Shown here piece by piece: positions 47,386 through 59,358 of a stretch of DNA of 64,000 bases (positions are counted from its first letter, which is position 1; the number at the start of each line of letters is the position of its first letter). Position numbers and translations under genes: made by a program. The notes under the pieces were generated by a model. The model ran no database searches and was not told the DNA's origin. It saw only the letters and a list, made by a program, of their open reading frames with translations. This DNA is from Platycnemis pennipes (Eukaryota > Arthropoda > Insecta > Odonata > Platycnemididae), in assembly GCA_933228895.1 (NCBI GenBank), contig OW121852.1, positions 123,437,544 to 123,501,543 of the forward strand. Direction: 5' to 3'.

Positions 47386-49937
47386 ACCAGGTACACATTT
47401 TCACTTATGTTAGAGAGAGAGAGAGTACATACTACCATGCAGGCATGCAAAAAATTACTACTCCGTTCATACAATAATTACGTGAAACCAAGAGGCACAA
47501 TGATACTACCCCGACGAAAATATTAAGCTCGCAGTTACGAGACATGTGAAATGCTAGCTGCAGATTACGCTAAATTGCCACGGTCGTGTCATTGGAGACG
47601 CGCGAGATTGATGATGATTTTTCTGTATTTGAACTCATTTCTTTTTTTTTCACTCATATTGGAATTTCCAAGGGCGTGTTGTCCTATCGAGTTGGTATGT
47701 CGTTCAGAGCAGGGGCAGGAGGTACTCACTACTGACAAGTATCGCAATACACTTCTCCCAGAAAATAGTTGCAGCTTCAAACTCCGTTTGAGGCGTCTGG
47801 TAAATGTATCCATCTAAATTTTCCCCAAACTCAGTCGGTAAATATAGGAAGAACCCTCAACGTTGCGGGGGAAGGAGGAAGAGAGATAGTTTGAAACCAT
47901 AGGCTGGCGTGAAAAGAGAAAGAAGTGGAATAGTGGCCAAAGGGCTCACGTCTCTCTTGAGGGGACAGAGCTTACGGAGACGGCAATGCCTGGAGGAGGG
48001 GTGGAGCACAGGTGACGCAATCGTCGCTGTGAAAAGGGGTGTGGTGACAAGAGCCGAAGACGTCGCTATACTCTCCGGCGAGGAGGGGTTGGTTTGAAAG
48101 GGAGGGCGCGAGGGCATATGCGACTCGACTGGAGGAGCGATTCACTCGCTTGACCTTTGAGAAGGAAGATGGTAGCCGTCCGCAAGAGTCCGTCCGCTCC
48201 GGGTGGACTAACTTTGGGAGACTGGAATGCAATTGTTATTTCTCGAGTGGGTGTGTGGAGTTGGGGATGTTTGTAGATTGGCTGGCGGGATAAGGAACAA
48301 AAGGGCAAAGGAGGCTGGGAGGAGAGCGCCAGGAGGGAATCGAATGTTCATCTGCATCTCTATTTTGCCATGCGAGTCGTCGTAAGAGCGCGTGGCCGGG
48401 GTTGTTATATTTATTTGTGTTAGATTATGTTTTTGGATTTATAATTGTGCTTTAGTGTGTGGCCCGTGATTCTTTTACTAATAATCACGCCTCTTCTTCG
48501 TTGTACTCTTGTATTGTGCATGGGAAAATCATTTCCTGTGTTTCTCGGTCAAGCATCTCTCTTTATTTGTCACTTATGTCAGCCATTCTGATATAGAGGG
48601 GGATAGAAATATGCCTGCAAAGTCACGTTCGAACAGAGTTCAACAATCTGAGCTAGGTAGGGGAGAGTGCAGGGAAAAAGAAATTTCTGCGTAGAAAATT
48701 ATTTGAGATACTATTCTAGTTCTTATTATTCTTTTTCTTATGCCCGATTCCACTCTTAAAGTTTAACTCATTGTATTTTAATTAATGATATTATTCATAA
48801 TGGCCAAGGAAGAAAAAATGTAATAATTTTTTAACACTGAACATATTGAACGTATTTTTTCCTATATACCATAAGGCGTTGATGCTCATTATACATCTTA
48901 TTGCCTTTTAACGGTTGCAATTTTCAGCATTTTGATTTAAACCTATTTTTGAGATACTTTTGGACAAAAAAAAGATTGAATGGCTCCTTTTTATTATTTT
49001 TTGTTAGTTAAATAAAAGTAACTCAGTCCTACACATTTTTAGTAAAATGAAAGCAAATTTTTTCTGTTATCACTTATTTAATTATTGTCATTTTTGTTGT
49101 TTTGGAAAGTCATAATTTGTATTAAATCATGTAATAGCAAACATTATTGTCTGGGGAGATATTATAGAAAGATCAAAGTTATAAAATATAAATAGTTTTG
49201 CTGGCGTAGTTACGATGCTTTCATTTTTATAGTAATTATTGGGGTTTAACATATCCTTCATTTAAAATTGTATGTGGTAAGTTTGCAGGTTCACAACTTA
49301 AGCGTTGTCATATTTCGCAGATACAAAAATCAATGAAATGATTAGTATGTAGTTTTCTCCCGTGCGGATATTGGCTAAAAGAAACTTGGTGAATATTATT
49401 TAACAATCTCTGTCGATATTTACATGAAAACACATTATATGGTATATGTCTCTTAATTTTTTGTGAACCATAATTTTTGGTTTTGTGGTCCTTTGCTCAG
49501 GTGAGAGAAGTAGAGATAAGTAGAAGTAATGCGTACTTGGCTCCTGAATTTATGCATCTTACATGCAATTTCATTTATTTAGTTAAAACTCGTACATATG
49601 CTTATACGACATGAAAGGTAGCCATCAAAAACATTATGGGAACTCCTTCCTCCTATGGTAGACTACGTCATGAACTCAAAATTATGAAATTAATTGCCAA
49701 ACCGGCAGGTTTAAAATATCTCTCTTCCCTCGTATCACTAAGGATCTAAATAGTCGTGAATATTTGAAATATATATACACAAGTATATCAAAAGATATGT
49801 TAGTATAAAGAGTATGAAGAATTTTAGTTAACCCAACTAACAGCACGTTTATTTATACTTGATTAGCGCTTTCAATCATCTTTAAATCGCAATATTTTGG
49901 CTAAAATATCGCTGCTTATCCTATTTAGATATGATGC
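47386..49937. other. Unrecognised DNA; GC-rich segment 47,850-48,400
   Basis: A short GA run (AGAGAGAGAGAG) lies near 47,411-47,424. 47,850-48,400 is purine-biased and CpG-containing, with overlapping domain-less frames on minus. 48,700-49,900 is AT-rich and featureless. Confidence 0.4.
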
Positions 49938-50030
49938 AGTGCATGATGTGGTGCATGTCTTGGAAAATTCACCCCCTGCCATGCACCTTTACGAGGCTTC
50001 CAGGGTACTTTGAATATGTAGATACAGATA
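49938..50030 (+). repeat. LINE-A 3' end fragment
   Basis: ATTCACCCCCTGCCATGCAC, then CTTTACGAGGCTTCCAGGGT and a GTAGATACAGAT tail follow the LINE-A signature in sense orientation. Confidence 0.7.
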
Positions 50031-52099
50031 TCGTGAGAAAAAATAAAGCAAAGGTATCGTTCATTCGTGTCCAACCCTAGATGTGAATGTTGCGGAAACT
50101 GTGGATGTCCTACTCTGGGGGAAGTACATATATTTCAAGCTAGTTTTAGCCTATCGTTATCTCTAAACCTTAAGGGCCATCTGGAGCGCTTGTACCGAGA
50201 GTTGCTGAGAAATAAACACAGCTTGTTTTGTGTTTGTTTTTTGTCCCTTATAAGGTGTTGGGTGCGAGTTTCATTTTTTAAATTCTGAAATTTCTGCGAG
50301 GATTTGCGAAATAGTTTCATGAGTAAATCAAATTCATTTGTTAAAATATCGCCCTTAGCCATGGAATTATTATTATAAGCCCTACATTTCCCTTGATTAA
50401 TATTAAAGCCTTTTTCATCACATAGCTGCCATTAATGACCTCTCATTTAATTAGTTTTGCCAATTTCCCTCCGTGGTCACATTCCATTTCACGCATCAAT
50501 TATTCGCACCACAAATTCATTTTGCGCAAGGCGTGTTATATCCCTTTCTTTCGTCTCTAAATTTTTTCTTAAAAGCTTTCAAACATTATTTTTCGCTGAA
50601 CGTTTTCGTGGTCTTTCCTGTTCCTTTTATTCCTACTCGGTCTGCCTTACGATTCAGACTCTCATTTTCATTGCATGATAGTAGCATCTAAATTTTTTCA
50701 GTTTCTTGAATTTATGTTCCTCCTTAGGGCTACTTACCGGTATTCATTTGATATTTTGCTGTTTACCTCCTCCGTGTCATACACGTCCGCAGTTACCGCT
50801 AGTAAAAGAGACAGAGCAAATCAGTACTGCAAAGTAGGGACAATGTCCAAAATATGGCCTAGGAAAAAGCAAATATATGAGTTCTTTTTGGAGGCCATTC
50901 ATGATATCATGGACCTTGATGGTGAAGACAGCTACTTGATGTACGGGATATGATTTGCATTCTCAATTTACAAAATTTTGACCACTTTTCTCGTTATCCA
51001 GGCTGTTTATAGCTCTCTCTTTCTCATTTCTCTCTCTGGCCGTTGGATTTTAGGTGAAGTAGCAATCCATTAAACTGTTTATTTTTACCCACTACCTTGA
51101 TATTATTACCTTATTAAGTTCTATTTGATAGAAATTAGAGAGGCACATTGGGTGATATATTTTATCTGGAAGAGTCAATTTCAAAATTAAATGCACGCGA
51201 AATTAAGGTATTGAATTGGCTAGGAGATTAGAAAATATTAATTTAGCGGGAAAATGTGGTGGCAATAAGTATGAAAGTAATTTTTCAGAAAGTGGTCATA
51301 TCAATTTTTTTTCGCTGAAGCCATGAGCTCTTGAGGTGAGAGAATGGCAGAGATTGAATGAGAAAGACACCTGTTTAGCAATTGGCATGGAAGACGCATA
51401 AGCTTCTGGTTCAGATTTTCCCGGGCCATTCCATTGCTTTCTCGCCTGCCTGTTTGTTCCCATAAATCCATCCTTGGCCACTTTATGACTGCCTATTTAT
51501 TAACTGTGACCATGGCATTGCTGTGCCAGATATAGACTTTTATCCCGGTTTGCATAAACAAACTCTCCGCATTGATCAACGTCCCACTCGTAAGGCCGGA
51601 ATTGTAAACGAGAGAGAGGAAGTAGATTTATTTACAGGTTTGAGATTGAGGAAAGGTAAGGGTAGATAAGCATGCAATGAAATTTTTCCGCCAAAACGAC
51701 TGATTCAATAATGATTTCATTAAAGATAGGGTGTAAATATGCATAAAATCAGATTGCAGTAGAATTTAAATTTAGGTATATACACATAATATACTATTAG
51801 TCAACGTTCTTGTATGAAAATAAGCAAAAATGTATGATTGCCATTCGGTGTCATTTCAATTGTTACCTCTCATGCACCAAATATATTACTTTTCTAAGGA
51901 ACTTTAGGCACCACAAAAATTGTGCAACGTGAATTATTTAGCAGTGAACATATTTTTAAGTAGCAGAAGAAAAGATTCTAAATTTCTAGTGGGAGAAAAG
52001 AGCATCTTTGAAAATATTTAATTCCATGATGAAACTAATTTTTATCTTTTGAATATTGGTCTTTTAGCTTTAAGATAACTGTTGAAACTTTAATAAAAG
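50031..52099. other. Unrecognised AT-rich DNA
   Basis: A frame at 50,675-50,953 ends in a locally coding-like stretch (WPRKKQIYEFFLEAIHDIMD), but nothing supports an exon beyond that. No other feature. Confidence 0.35.
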
Positions 52100-52312
52100 A
52101 CGGGACAACGTAGCGCCGTATGTTTTCGTCGTCGGAAAAGTGAATGGGAAGGCGGAAAGAAAGTTGCGTGAGATATATAGAGCAAGTAGCAGAGAATGTT
52201 CTAGGGAAGAGTTCTATTAGTATAAATGGGTTAGCTGAAAGAAGAATTGAGTGGAGTACTACGTTAAACCAACTTAGGTTTGCCGAATAATGATGGTGAT
52301 TATAGTATAATA
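52100..52312 (+). pseudogene. LINE-B 3' end
   Basis: GKVNGKAERKLREIYRA, then (shifted) QVAENVLG and NGLAERRIEWSTTLNQL match the LINE-B C-terminal GKVNGK...MKRLADRRIEW..NQS. It is followed by AATGATGGTGATTATAG as a degraded tail. Frameshifts present; the usual AATCCTAGGATT marker is mutated to AACTTAGGTTTG. Confidence 0.65.
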
Positions 52313-54462
52313 ATTTAAATTTAATGTTAGCAAATGTCATTAATATATTTTATGCGTACATTGCATCATTTAAAGCCACCCTGAATTGAAGTGGTCAATG
52401 ATATCAAGGGATGTGGTAATACTCAATGAAATCCGTGTTTAGACATTATGGAAAATTTAATTGTAACTTCTGCAGAGAAGATTATGACAAAGCTACGACC
52501 ATAGAATACTTTATTTAGGCTTATGGAGTAGTACTTACCATCCTATTTATTAATAAGTATTTTATGATATTAATATTTTCCGCAAAAATAATCATGAAAA
52601 CGAAAAAAGTTTAGTTCTTTCTTTATCATTACCTACGTCATTGAACTGAGTTAGAATGTTTTCCATACACATCATCTAATTAAATCTCTAGGGATCCGAC
52701 AAGGAAATGCTATTTTGAGTTGCCTGCACATATCTTTATTTTCGTATTCTACCCCTAATTACTTGCGGAGCTGCGCTGCCAGTGAAGGTAGCGCATTTCC
52801 ACAAGCTTTAAATTTGCGGGGATTGGTTTAATATGAGAACTATTCATTCGTGGATAATCTGTTTTTTTGGGTCTCTATGCACCAAAGATGGAGTAATCAG
52901 TATGTGAAATGATTACATTTCCATTCCTTGCTCAATCATGAGAAATATTTATTGTGGAATAAATTAAACGGAGATAACTCGAAGAGGTTTATGAGGGGAC
53001 GTAAGATGAAATATTTTCCGGAACAGCGCACTTTCATGGGGCGGAGGGAAAATGTCGTTGGGTCGTTTATCGGTTTCCATTATCTCGAAGGAGGCTGGGA
53101 GCTGGCAAAAATAGGTGCAGAAGGGAAGGAGGGAGTGGGAGGAGCAGTCGCCAAGGAAGAAGCGTAGGAGAAGAGGGGCATGACGGGAAAGGTATCATTC
53201 TCCATCCCACCCGTGAGAACGCTTTTCCACTCGCATCACGCCGAGGTCCATTTCTCTTCCTTATTTGCCAAGAAATTTCCTTCCTCCGCTCCCCTGTCAA
53301 CCGGTCCACTGTCCCTCACCCCGCCCCGTCCAAAGGCGGCGCAAGAGACACAAACTACCCGCAAACCCTTCATCGGAAAGGGCCATTTCCCTTCCCCTCC
53401 TCCTCTCCCAAATGTCTAGAATGGTCTTTCCCATCCCCCTCCAAGGAACACTGTGTTTTTCACGCAAAGTAAAAAACCGAAACTCTCCTTTCCTCCGAAC
53501 GAGGCAGATATCGCTTCATTCCGCACAAATTAATGCTCCAATGCGTCAGTTTAGGGGAAAGTTATCCCCCTAAAAATTCGAGCATTTCACTGAATTTTTG
53601 GAATTTTTTTCGTGTAAAATAAAATATCTCGCTCTTAGTTTTTATCCATAAAATAAAGAAGAAAATATTCCTTGAATAATTATTTGCGACCCGATTGAAT
53701 GAAATGCAGGGTCAGAAGCATCCTACATAAAATCCTTCTAGCTCTCCTTTTATTCAATTTTTAAAAGTGGAAATTGTCACTGGGCAATATACTTCCCTTC
53801 TATTATATTTTACTATTGTGTGCCACTTCCGATATCCATAGAAACGCAATATCATTTATTTACTGCTTGAAGTATTGAATGTTCTGCGTGCCACAAGACT
53901 TCAAAAACTTTATTGATGAAAATTCATTGATGGCTCGTACCATTACCCTCGTCTGGTCAAAAAATATCTTATTAATGACAATATTGGCTTAAATTGACAT
54001 TTTTTACTGTCATTTTGGACAAATCAGACAGATAATGGACATCACTGCGTTTGCAATATTATATTCTAAATAATAAGCTTTAAAATACTGCCCTCGGGGC
54101 TAATTTTGTAAATCAATATGTAAATCTTAGTACTCTACATCAAAATACTACAAAACTGAGGAATGTGTTAGCATAATACTGGTCTTGGATAACCTTTGTT
54201 GAATGCCACTTATTAATCCCTATTTTTAGGGAATAACCATAATTTTTTATTTGGTTTTATTGCGTTTATTGAAATGTCAAAATTATGAAAAACCCTCTTG
54301 CATTCTTTGTTAAAGTACTCATTGCTTTAAATGAATTCATATCCATTATTGATGAAAAACTTACGGGAAAACAATTTTATGCAGTAATGCTGTGATAATT
54401 TTGTCTATTTTTGAGACTTCTGTTCTGTATTTTCCGATGTTAAGCTTCCCTATCTCTAGGAT
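52313..54462. other. Unrecognised DNA; GC-rich segment 53,090-53,420
   Basis: 53,090-53,175 is G-rich and 53,200-53,420 C-rich on plus. The resulting frames on both strands are domain-less. AT-rich elsewhere. Confidence 0.4.
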
Positions 54463-54515
54463 AATCTACATCATTACCATACAAGTCTCTGAATTGGGGT
54501 ATGGCAGATGATGAC
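54463..54515 (-). repeat. LINE-A 3' end fragment (degenerate)
   Basis: AATCTACATCATTACCATAC and GGGGTATGGCAGATGATG keep the spacing of the LINE-A tail complement, with much divergence. Confidence 0.4.
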
Positions 54516-55738
54516 TCAATGCTTCCGCGTACACGCAATCATAATACCGTGAAATATATTACCGACTTCACTGTAGGTTGAAAAAGAAACCTTTATAATC
54601 ATTCCAAATCAGTCCAATACAGCTTTTCAAAGCATAATGCATTCCATGCCGTAAAGACATTTTGCCTAACAGTACTCATGCCAATTCAAGCTCTTTGCAT
54701 TTCCTTAATTTTATATTTATAATCTTCAAGGGATTGAACGTTTTTTTATATGCTCCTGTCGATTCCTCCTCATCTCTCTTGCGACCTTCTTTTCATGTTC
54801 GTCGCATTCCGTCTTTGCATCTTCCCTCCTCCACGACATACGCGTTCCTTTGTATTCTCGCTGTGCGGTGCGGTAAGATATGCCGAGGCCCTCCACTTGA
54901 ATTCCTTGTAAATCTTGCGCGGCGTCTCTCTTCTTCCGTCTCCCTCATTCCTTCCTCTTCCTCTCGTCCTCCCTTCTCGAGATTCCACCCTCAACCTCGC
55001 ATCATCCGAGAGAGAGAGAGAGGGGACCCGCCCTCGGACGGCAATTCCCCATCTTTATTACTATTCAGCGGGCATCCGAAATCCACATTTGTATATTTGC
55101 CTCGATCCCCACCCCCCTCCGCCTCCAATCCCTCCCCCACGTACACACAAGCGCACACGGCGCTATCCTATTTTGTCTTTCATCCCCTCCGGGCCATCCC
55201 TTCCCACCACCCCCTATTTCTTCACTTCACTCCCATCTCCCGGGGCCGGGATGGCAAACCAATCTCTGATTCTTTCCCGCCCTCACCTTCTCCCCCGTGG
55301 GGACTTAACCCCCTGCGCCTCGACCTGCTCCGCAAGTCAGTCAGTCGTCGGACCCTTTCGGTCGAAGACCTTGCTTTGCTTTGCTAGGGACTCCATCCCT
55401 CATCTTTGAGCTTCGGGTGAGCGGGCGGACGAGGAAGGGGTGAAAGAGTCAATGAAGAGTTCCACAACTGGCTGGAGCAAGGCCTTTAGGAATCCCTTCC
55501 TGCGTCCCCTTCAAGTGCTCTGTTATCTAGAGTGACTTTGTGGCAGCGAAGTGTATGAGCGATCTCTAGAGTACACTGACTCACTTCAACGGTAGGCCTT
55601 GGTAAACGTCTACTTTTTCCAAGCTTAGTGATTTCTTCGATGCGTCGTTCTCCAGGGAAATTACGGGTGGAACTAAAAATGACTGGCTTCCCTACTTCTA
55701 TGATTGAATTTTGTTTGCAGTTTGGTAAACTGTAGCTT
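54516..55738. other. Pyrimidine-rich GC-elevated segment 54,770-55,440
   Basis: The plus strand is C/T-dominated with a GAGAGAGAGAGAG run near 55,009-55,022. A 241-codon and a 164-codon frame overlap in different phases; both products are Ser/Pro-rich low complexity and I do not call a gene. AGTCAGTCAGTCG followed by CGGACC and GGTCG near 55,335-55,365 resembles an arthropod initiator with downstream element, but the words are short. Confidence 0.35.
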
Positions 55739-55740
55739 TT

Positions 55741-55945
55741 GTTAAGAGCAGTAGCCTGCTCTTAACGAAAGGCGCCAAGGAGACCATGGCTTAAGGTCCT
55801 ATCCGACGGACGGAGTACTGGACTCAATATGCTCTCCACATTGTACTCAAGTAGGGACCAGTATACGAATCTTCGAGTTCCGGGGTTCTTACCCGGATCC
55901 ATGGGATGGGAAGCCACCTACCCAATCCGCCACACGAATCCGATC
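55741..55945 (-). mobile_element. SINE-1 copy with a terminal hairpin
   Basis: Contains AAAGGCGCCAAGGAGACCAT, GGACGGAGTACTGGACTCAA, GCTCTCCACATTGTACTCAA and a decayed tRNA-like head (ACCCGGATCC, AATCCGCCACACGAATCCGA) in the SINE-1 order. At its left edge, 55,741-55,766 is a perfect 11-bp stem hairpin (GTTAAGAGCAG, TAGC, CTGCTCTTAAC). The right half of that hairpin is the usual SINE-1 block CTGCTCTTAACGACAGG. Confidence 0.7.
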
Positions 55946-57540
55946 CTCCCACAGACAATAAGAGTGAATATTGCTTATAAAGGCGAGATAAAATGAATAG
56001 TATCAAGCAAAGGGTTAAGAGGCAGAGCAAGAATTAGCTTTGCGGATGGAGTGATGAGAGTTAAGACTCTTACACATTTGTTGTTTTAAATCCTAAGGTT
56101 GTTCAAGTGGATCTCTTCGTTTTTCCCTCATGAATGCGTGAGAAGCAATATAGGTTTGAAGGATGCAGAGCTTAAGAAGAACATTGGTTGAAAACTGTAA
56201 AAACTAGGTGTAGAATACTGTACGCATATCCATTGTATTTCATTTACATGAAAATCTATCTCAATCGGTAAGTTCTGTTTATCGTAGCGTTGAGGCAAGT
56301 GAAGTGGCTCTGCGTACAGACTGATTATACAGTGGCCTTGTATAAACAGCAAGTGCAAACGTGGGCCGGGAACCTTCGCAGGAGCTGTACTCTCAAATAT
56401 TTAAACATCGGATCCGATACGCATGACACCACAAGGTAAACTTGAACATGGATTATTCAAGCTTAGCAAAGTGAGGAAACTACCAGGTATTTGTAAATGA
56501 GGGTAATAAGGGAATATACTCTAGATATTTTGTCTTCTAAAAATTCAAGTCTTACCTGATTAGTAACCTAGAGAAACCTAGAGAATTTTCTGTCTAAATG
56601 AAAAATAATCGTTTAAACATTGTTATTTTTCTTTATAGTGTAAAAGAGGACTGTAATGTGCTATATTCTAAGCTGAAAATATATCCCCTAAAAATTTTAC
56701 TATATTGAAATGTCTCCCTTTTTTATCGCCCACAGTATTTTCCTATAATTATCATACCGAATTGATAATTGCATTTTTCATTAATTTTACATGCTTTTAT
56801 TCCGCCACAGTTTCACTTAAATTTTCTTACATTCCCTTCAGTTTCAGCGGGTGGCTTCATGTGTTGCCAAATGTGCCATCGAGTTTTTCAGCGACACTGT
56901 TAACTTTGAGCGTTAACGAAAATGATATGATTGGGGAAAACAGTTAAACCTCGATAGGCGAGAACTGGACAACAAAAAATAACTGTGTAAGTGATACTCA
57001 TCACAAATTCCCGTCATTTTCAACCGCTAAAATCCCTGTAAGTGAAACACTGGTAATCTCAATAGGTGTTATTTTCTCTTCCGGACCTCTTTTAGTAACT
57101 GAGTCACCCTGTGTCTCTAAGAGTGATAGTATATTTTAGGAAATGCAAGGCATTGTGCTTCTTTTGGCAGCTCACGTACTTTCTTATTCACCCGCGATGG
57201 GCCTGGTTTAACTTGCAAAAGACAAATTGATTGACGATTGTCGATCGTTGAGGCAAGTGTGTCATGTCCACGTTATTGTTTGTTTGTAAGGGTGGGAAGT
57301 TTTGACGTTAGATGGAGACGATAAGGCACACAGTAATTTGGATACAGATGAAAATACCTTTCCAGTGAAACAAGAAGGTTTGGATGCGCTAGGTATGATT
57401 CTCACGTTTTTTTTCGAGATTTTCGACGGATCTCTGAGTTATTGATGAGGATGAAAATCATGTTCAGAATTGCAAAAGAGAGAAACAAATGACGAAATTT
57501 CTTCTTCTGGTATATTAATACTTAATTAAGGTTTTATATT
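55946..57540. other. Unrecognised AT-rich DNA
   Basis: No supported gene or repeat. A short tandem word CCTAGAGAAA lies near 56,567-56,584. Confidence 0.45.
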
Positions 57541-57548
57541 ATAACTTA

Positions 57549-59153
57549 ATGCGTATTAGGACGCATAACTTTATATCGTTATACTTTGCTCCTACGAATA
57601 ATATAGAAGTTAAAAGCATTATAAATGATCTAAAACCCAAAATATCTAAGGGAAATGACAATTTAAATGCGTTTGTCATTAAGGAGATAAATGAGGCCAT
57701 TGCGGAGCCATTTGCCTTCATTTCTAACTTAAGTATGCAAACTGGCACTTTCCCAGAACATTTAAAAACTGCTATAGTAATTCCAATTCATAAGAAAGGA
57801 GACAAATTAAATGTAAATAACTATAGACCGATATCCTTACTTCCAGTATTTTCTAAAATACTTGAAATAATAATTAAAAAAAGATTATTAAGTTTTTTGA
57901 ATCATCATAAATTTTTTAGCAGCAACCAATTTGGGTTCTTGAAGGGTAAATGTACTGAGGATGCACTGTTGAAATTCTGCTCTAACGTGTATGAAGGACT
58001 AAATAATTTCAATAAAAATGCAGGTCTATTTATTGATATTAGCAAAGCGTTTGACTCAGTAAATCATGATATTTAAGTAGAATAAGTGAAATTGGTGTAA
58101 GAAGTGTCGTATATAATTGGTTCTACAGCTACCTATCTAACTGGTAGATTCCAATATATTCGTATTCGTGACTGCTATAGCCAAAGGGCACTACTTACCT
58201 GTGGCGTTCCACAAGGGTCTGTTTTAGGGCCCATATTATTCCTAATTTACGTTAATAATCTGTGCTCAGGAAAATTTAAGGGCAGGTTAATTGCTTCTGC
58301 CGACGATACTGCTTTGAGTTACTCGACCAGTACTTATAATGTGTTGTATCAACAGATGCAGTCTGACCTAAATAAACTGAAATGCTGGTTTTCCGTCAAT
58401 TCGATGGTACTGAGTCCTGAAACTAAGTATGTGATTTTTAATTATAAAAATCTTACTGTGGAATCAAAAGAATTGTATTTCAGATGTGCCAAGTGTGTGA
58501 ATGTAAATGCACCATTCTGCAACGGTTGCATTGAAATTGAACACGTAAATTATATAAATATCTAGGTATCTACGTGGACCAACATTTTAGTTGGAAATAT
58601 CATATAACCAAACTTAAATAAGAATTAATTTCCATGATTAGAAAATTTTACTTACTAAGATATGTATGTCCTGTGTCTGTCACAAGAATGGTATATTATG
58701 CACTTGTTAATTCTAGACTACAATATGGTATCTCATGCTGGGGTGGTGCTTACTTCACGAACGTTAAACCTTTGGATCTGGCACAGAAAAAAAATACTAA
58801 AAGTTATGGTATGTGTACCATGTACAGAGCAATCTTTTCCTTTATTTAAAAAGTTAAACATTCTACCTCTGAGACATCTGTTTGTTTACAAGGTGTTAAG
58901 AATATTCTTCAACCGTAGTGGTGAAAACGGAAAACCTCAAATGTACAATCTGAGAGTTAATTATGGTGTTGTATTACCTAAACCAAATTTTGAACTGTTT
59001 CGCCACTCTTACTTGTATCTAAGTCCCAAAATGTTTTGTGCACTCCCTCAAAACATTGCGTTATTAAAAAATTACGCTAAATTCTGTAAAAACGTTAGGG
59101 CCTGGTTGCTAGGTCAGAAAGATGTAGAATATCTAATTAAAAAGATTGTGTAA
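57549..59153 (+). pseudogene. LINE-C: non-LTR retrotransposon ORF2, RT to C-terminus, frameshifted
   Basis: 5'-truncated ORF2. 57,549-58,076 gives the linker and fingers/palm start (SKGNDNLNAFVIKEIN, AIVIPIHKKGDKLNVNNYRP, ISLLPVFSKILE, NQFGFLKGKCTEDALL, IDISKAFDSVNHDI). Two frameshifts at about 58,070-58,145 follow; 58,104-58,565 continues with LLTCGVPQGSVLGPILFLIY and ASADDTALSY, the catalytic block with Ser in place of the usual aromatic. Another break near 58,545 leads to YLGIYVDQHFSWKYHITKLK, a stop, and SRLQYGISCWGGAY. A slip at an eight-A run near 58,788-58,797 separates the last frame, which reaches the stop at 59,151-59,153 (LPLRHLFVYKVLRIFF...). The endonuclease is missing. Dead, but only a few breaks. 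Family differs from LINE-A and LINE-B; CR1/Jockey-like by eye. Confidence 0.88.
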
Positions 59154-59358
59154 TTTTATATGTATTATATGTACAAGGTTAACATACAATTTTCTATTGT
59201 ATTTACTAATATTACAAAATATTGCTACAAAAAAAACTCATTAGTGCATGCACATGTGAATATTTAAATACAGCAATGACATAATAGCATGTATTCAGTG
59301 TACCTAAATGGCAGGTAGGATGTTTTTTTAAATCTATTTATGTTATATTAGTTTAGCT

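Noticed and set aside
54662..55409. 241- and 164-codon overlapping frames on plus
   Set aside because: Both phases are open because the DNA is C/T-rich. Products are Ser/Pro low complexity without domains, and neither has supporting splice or family evidence.
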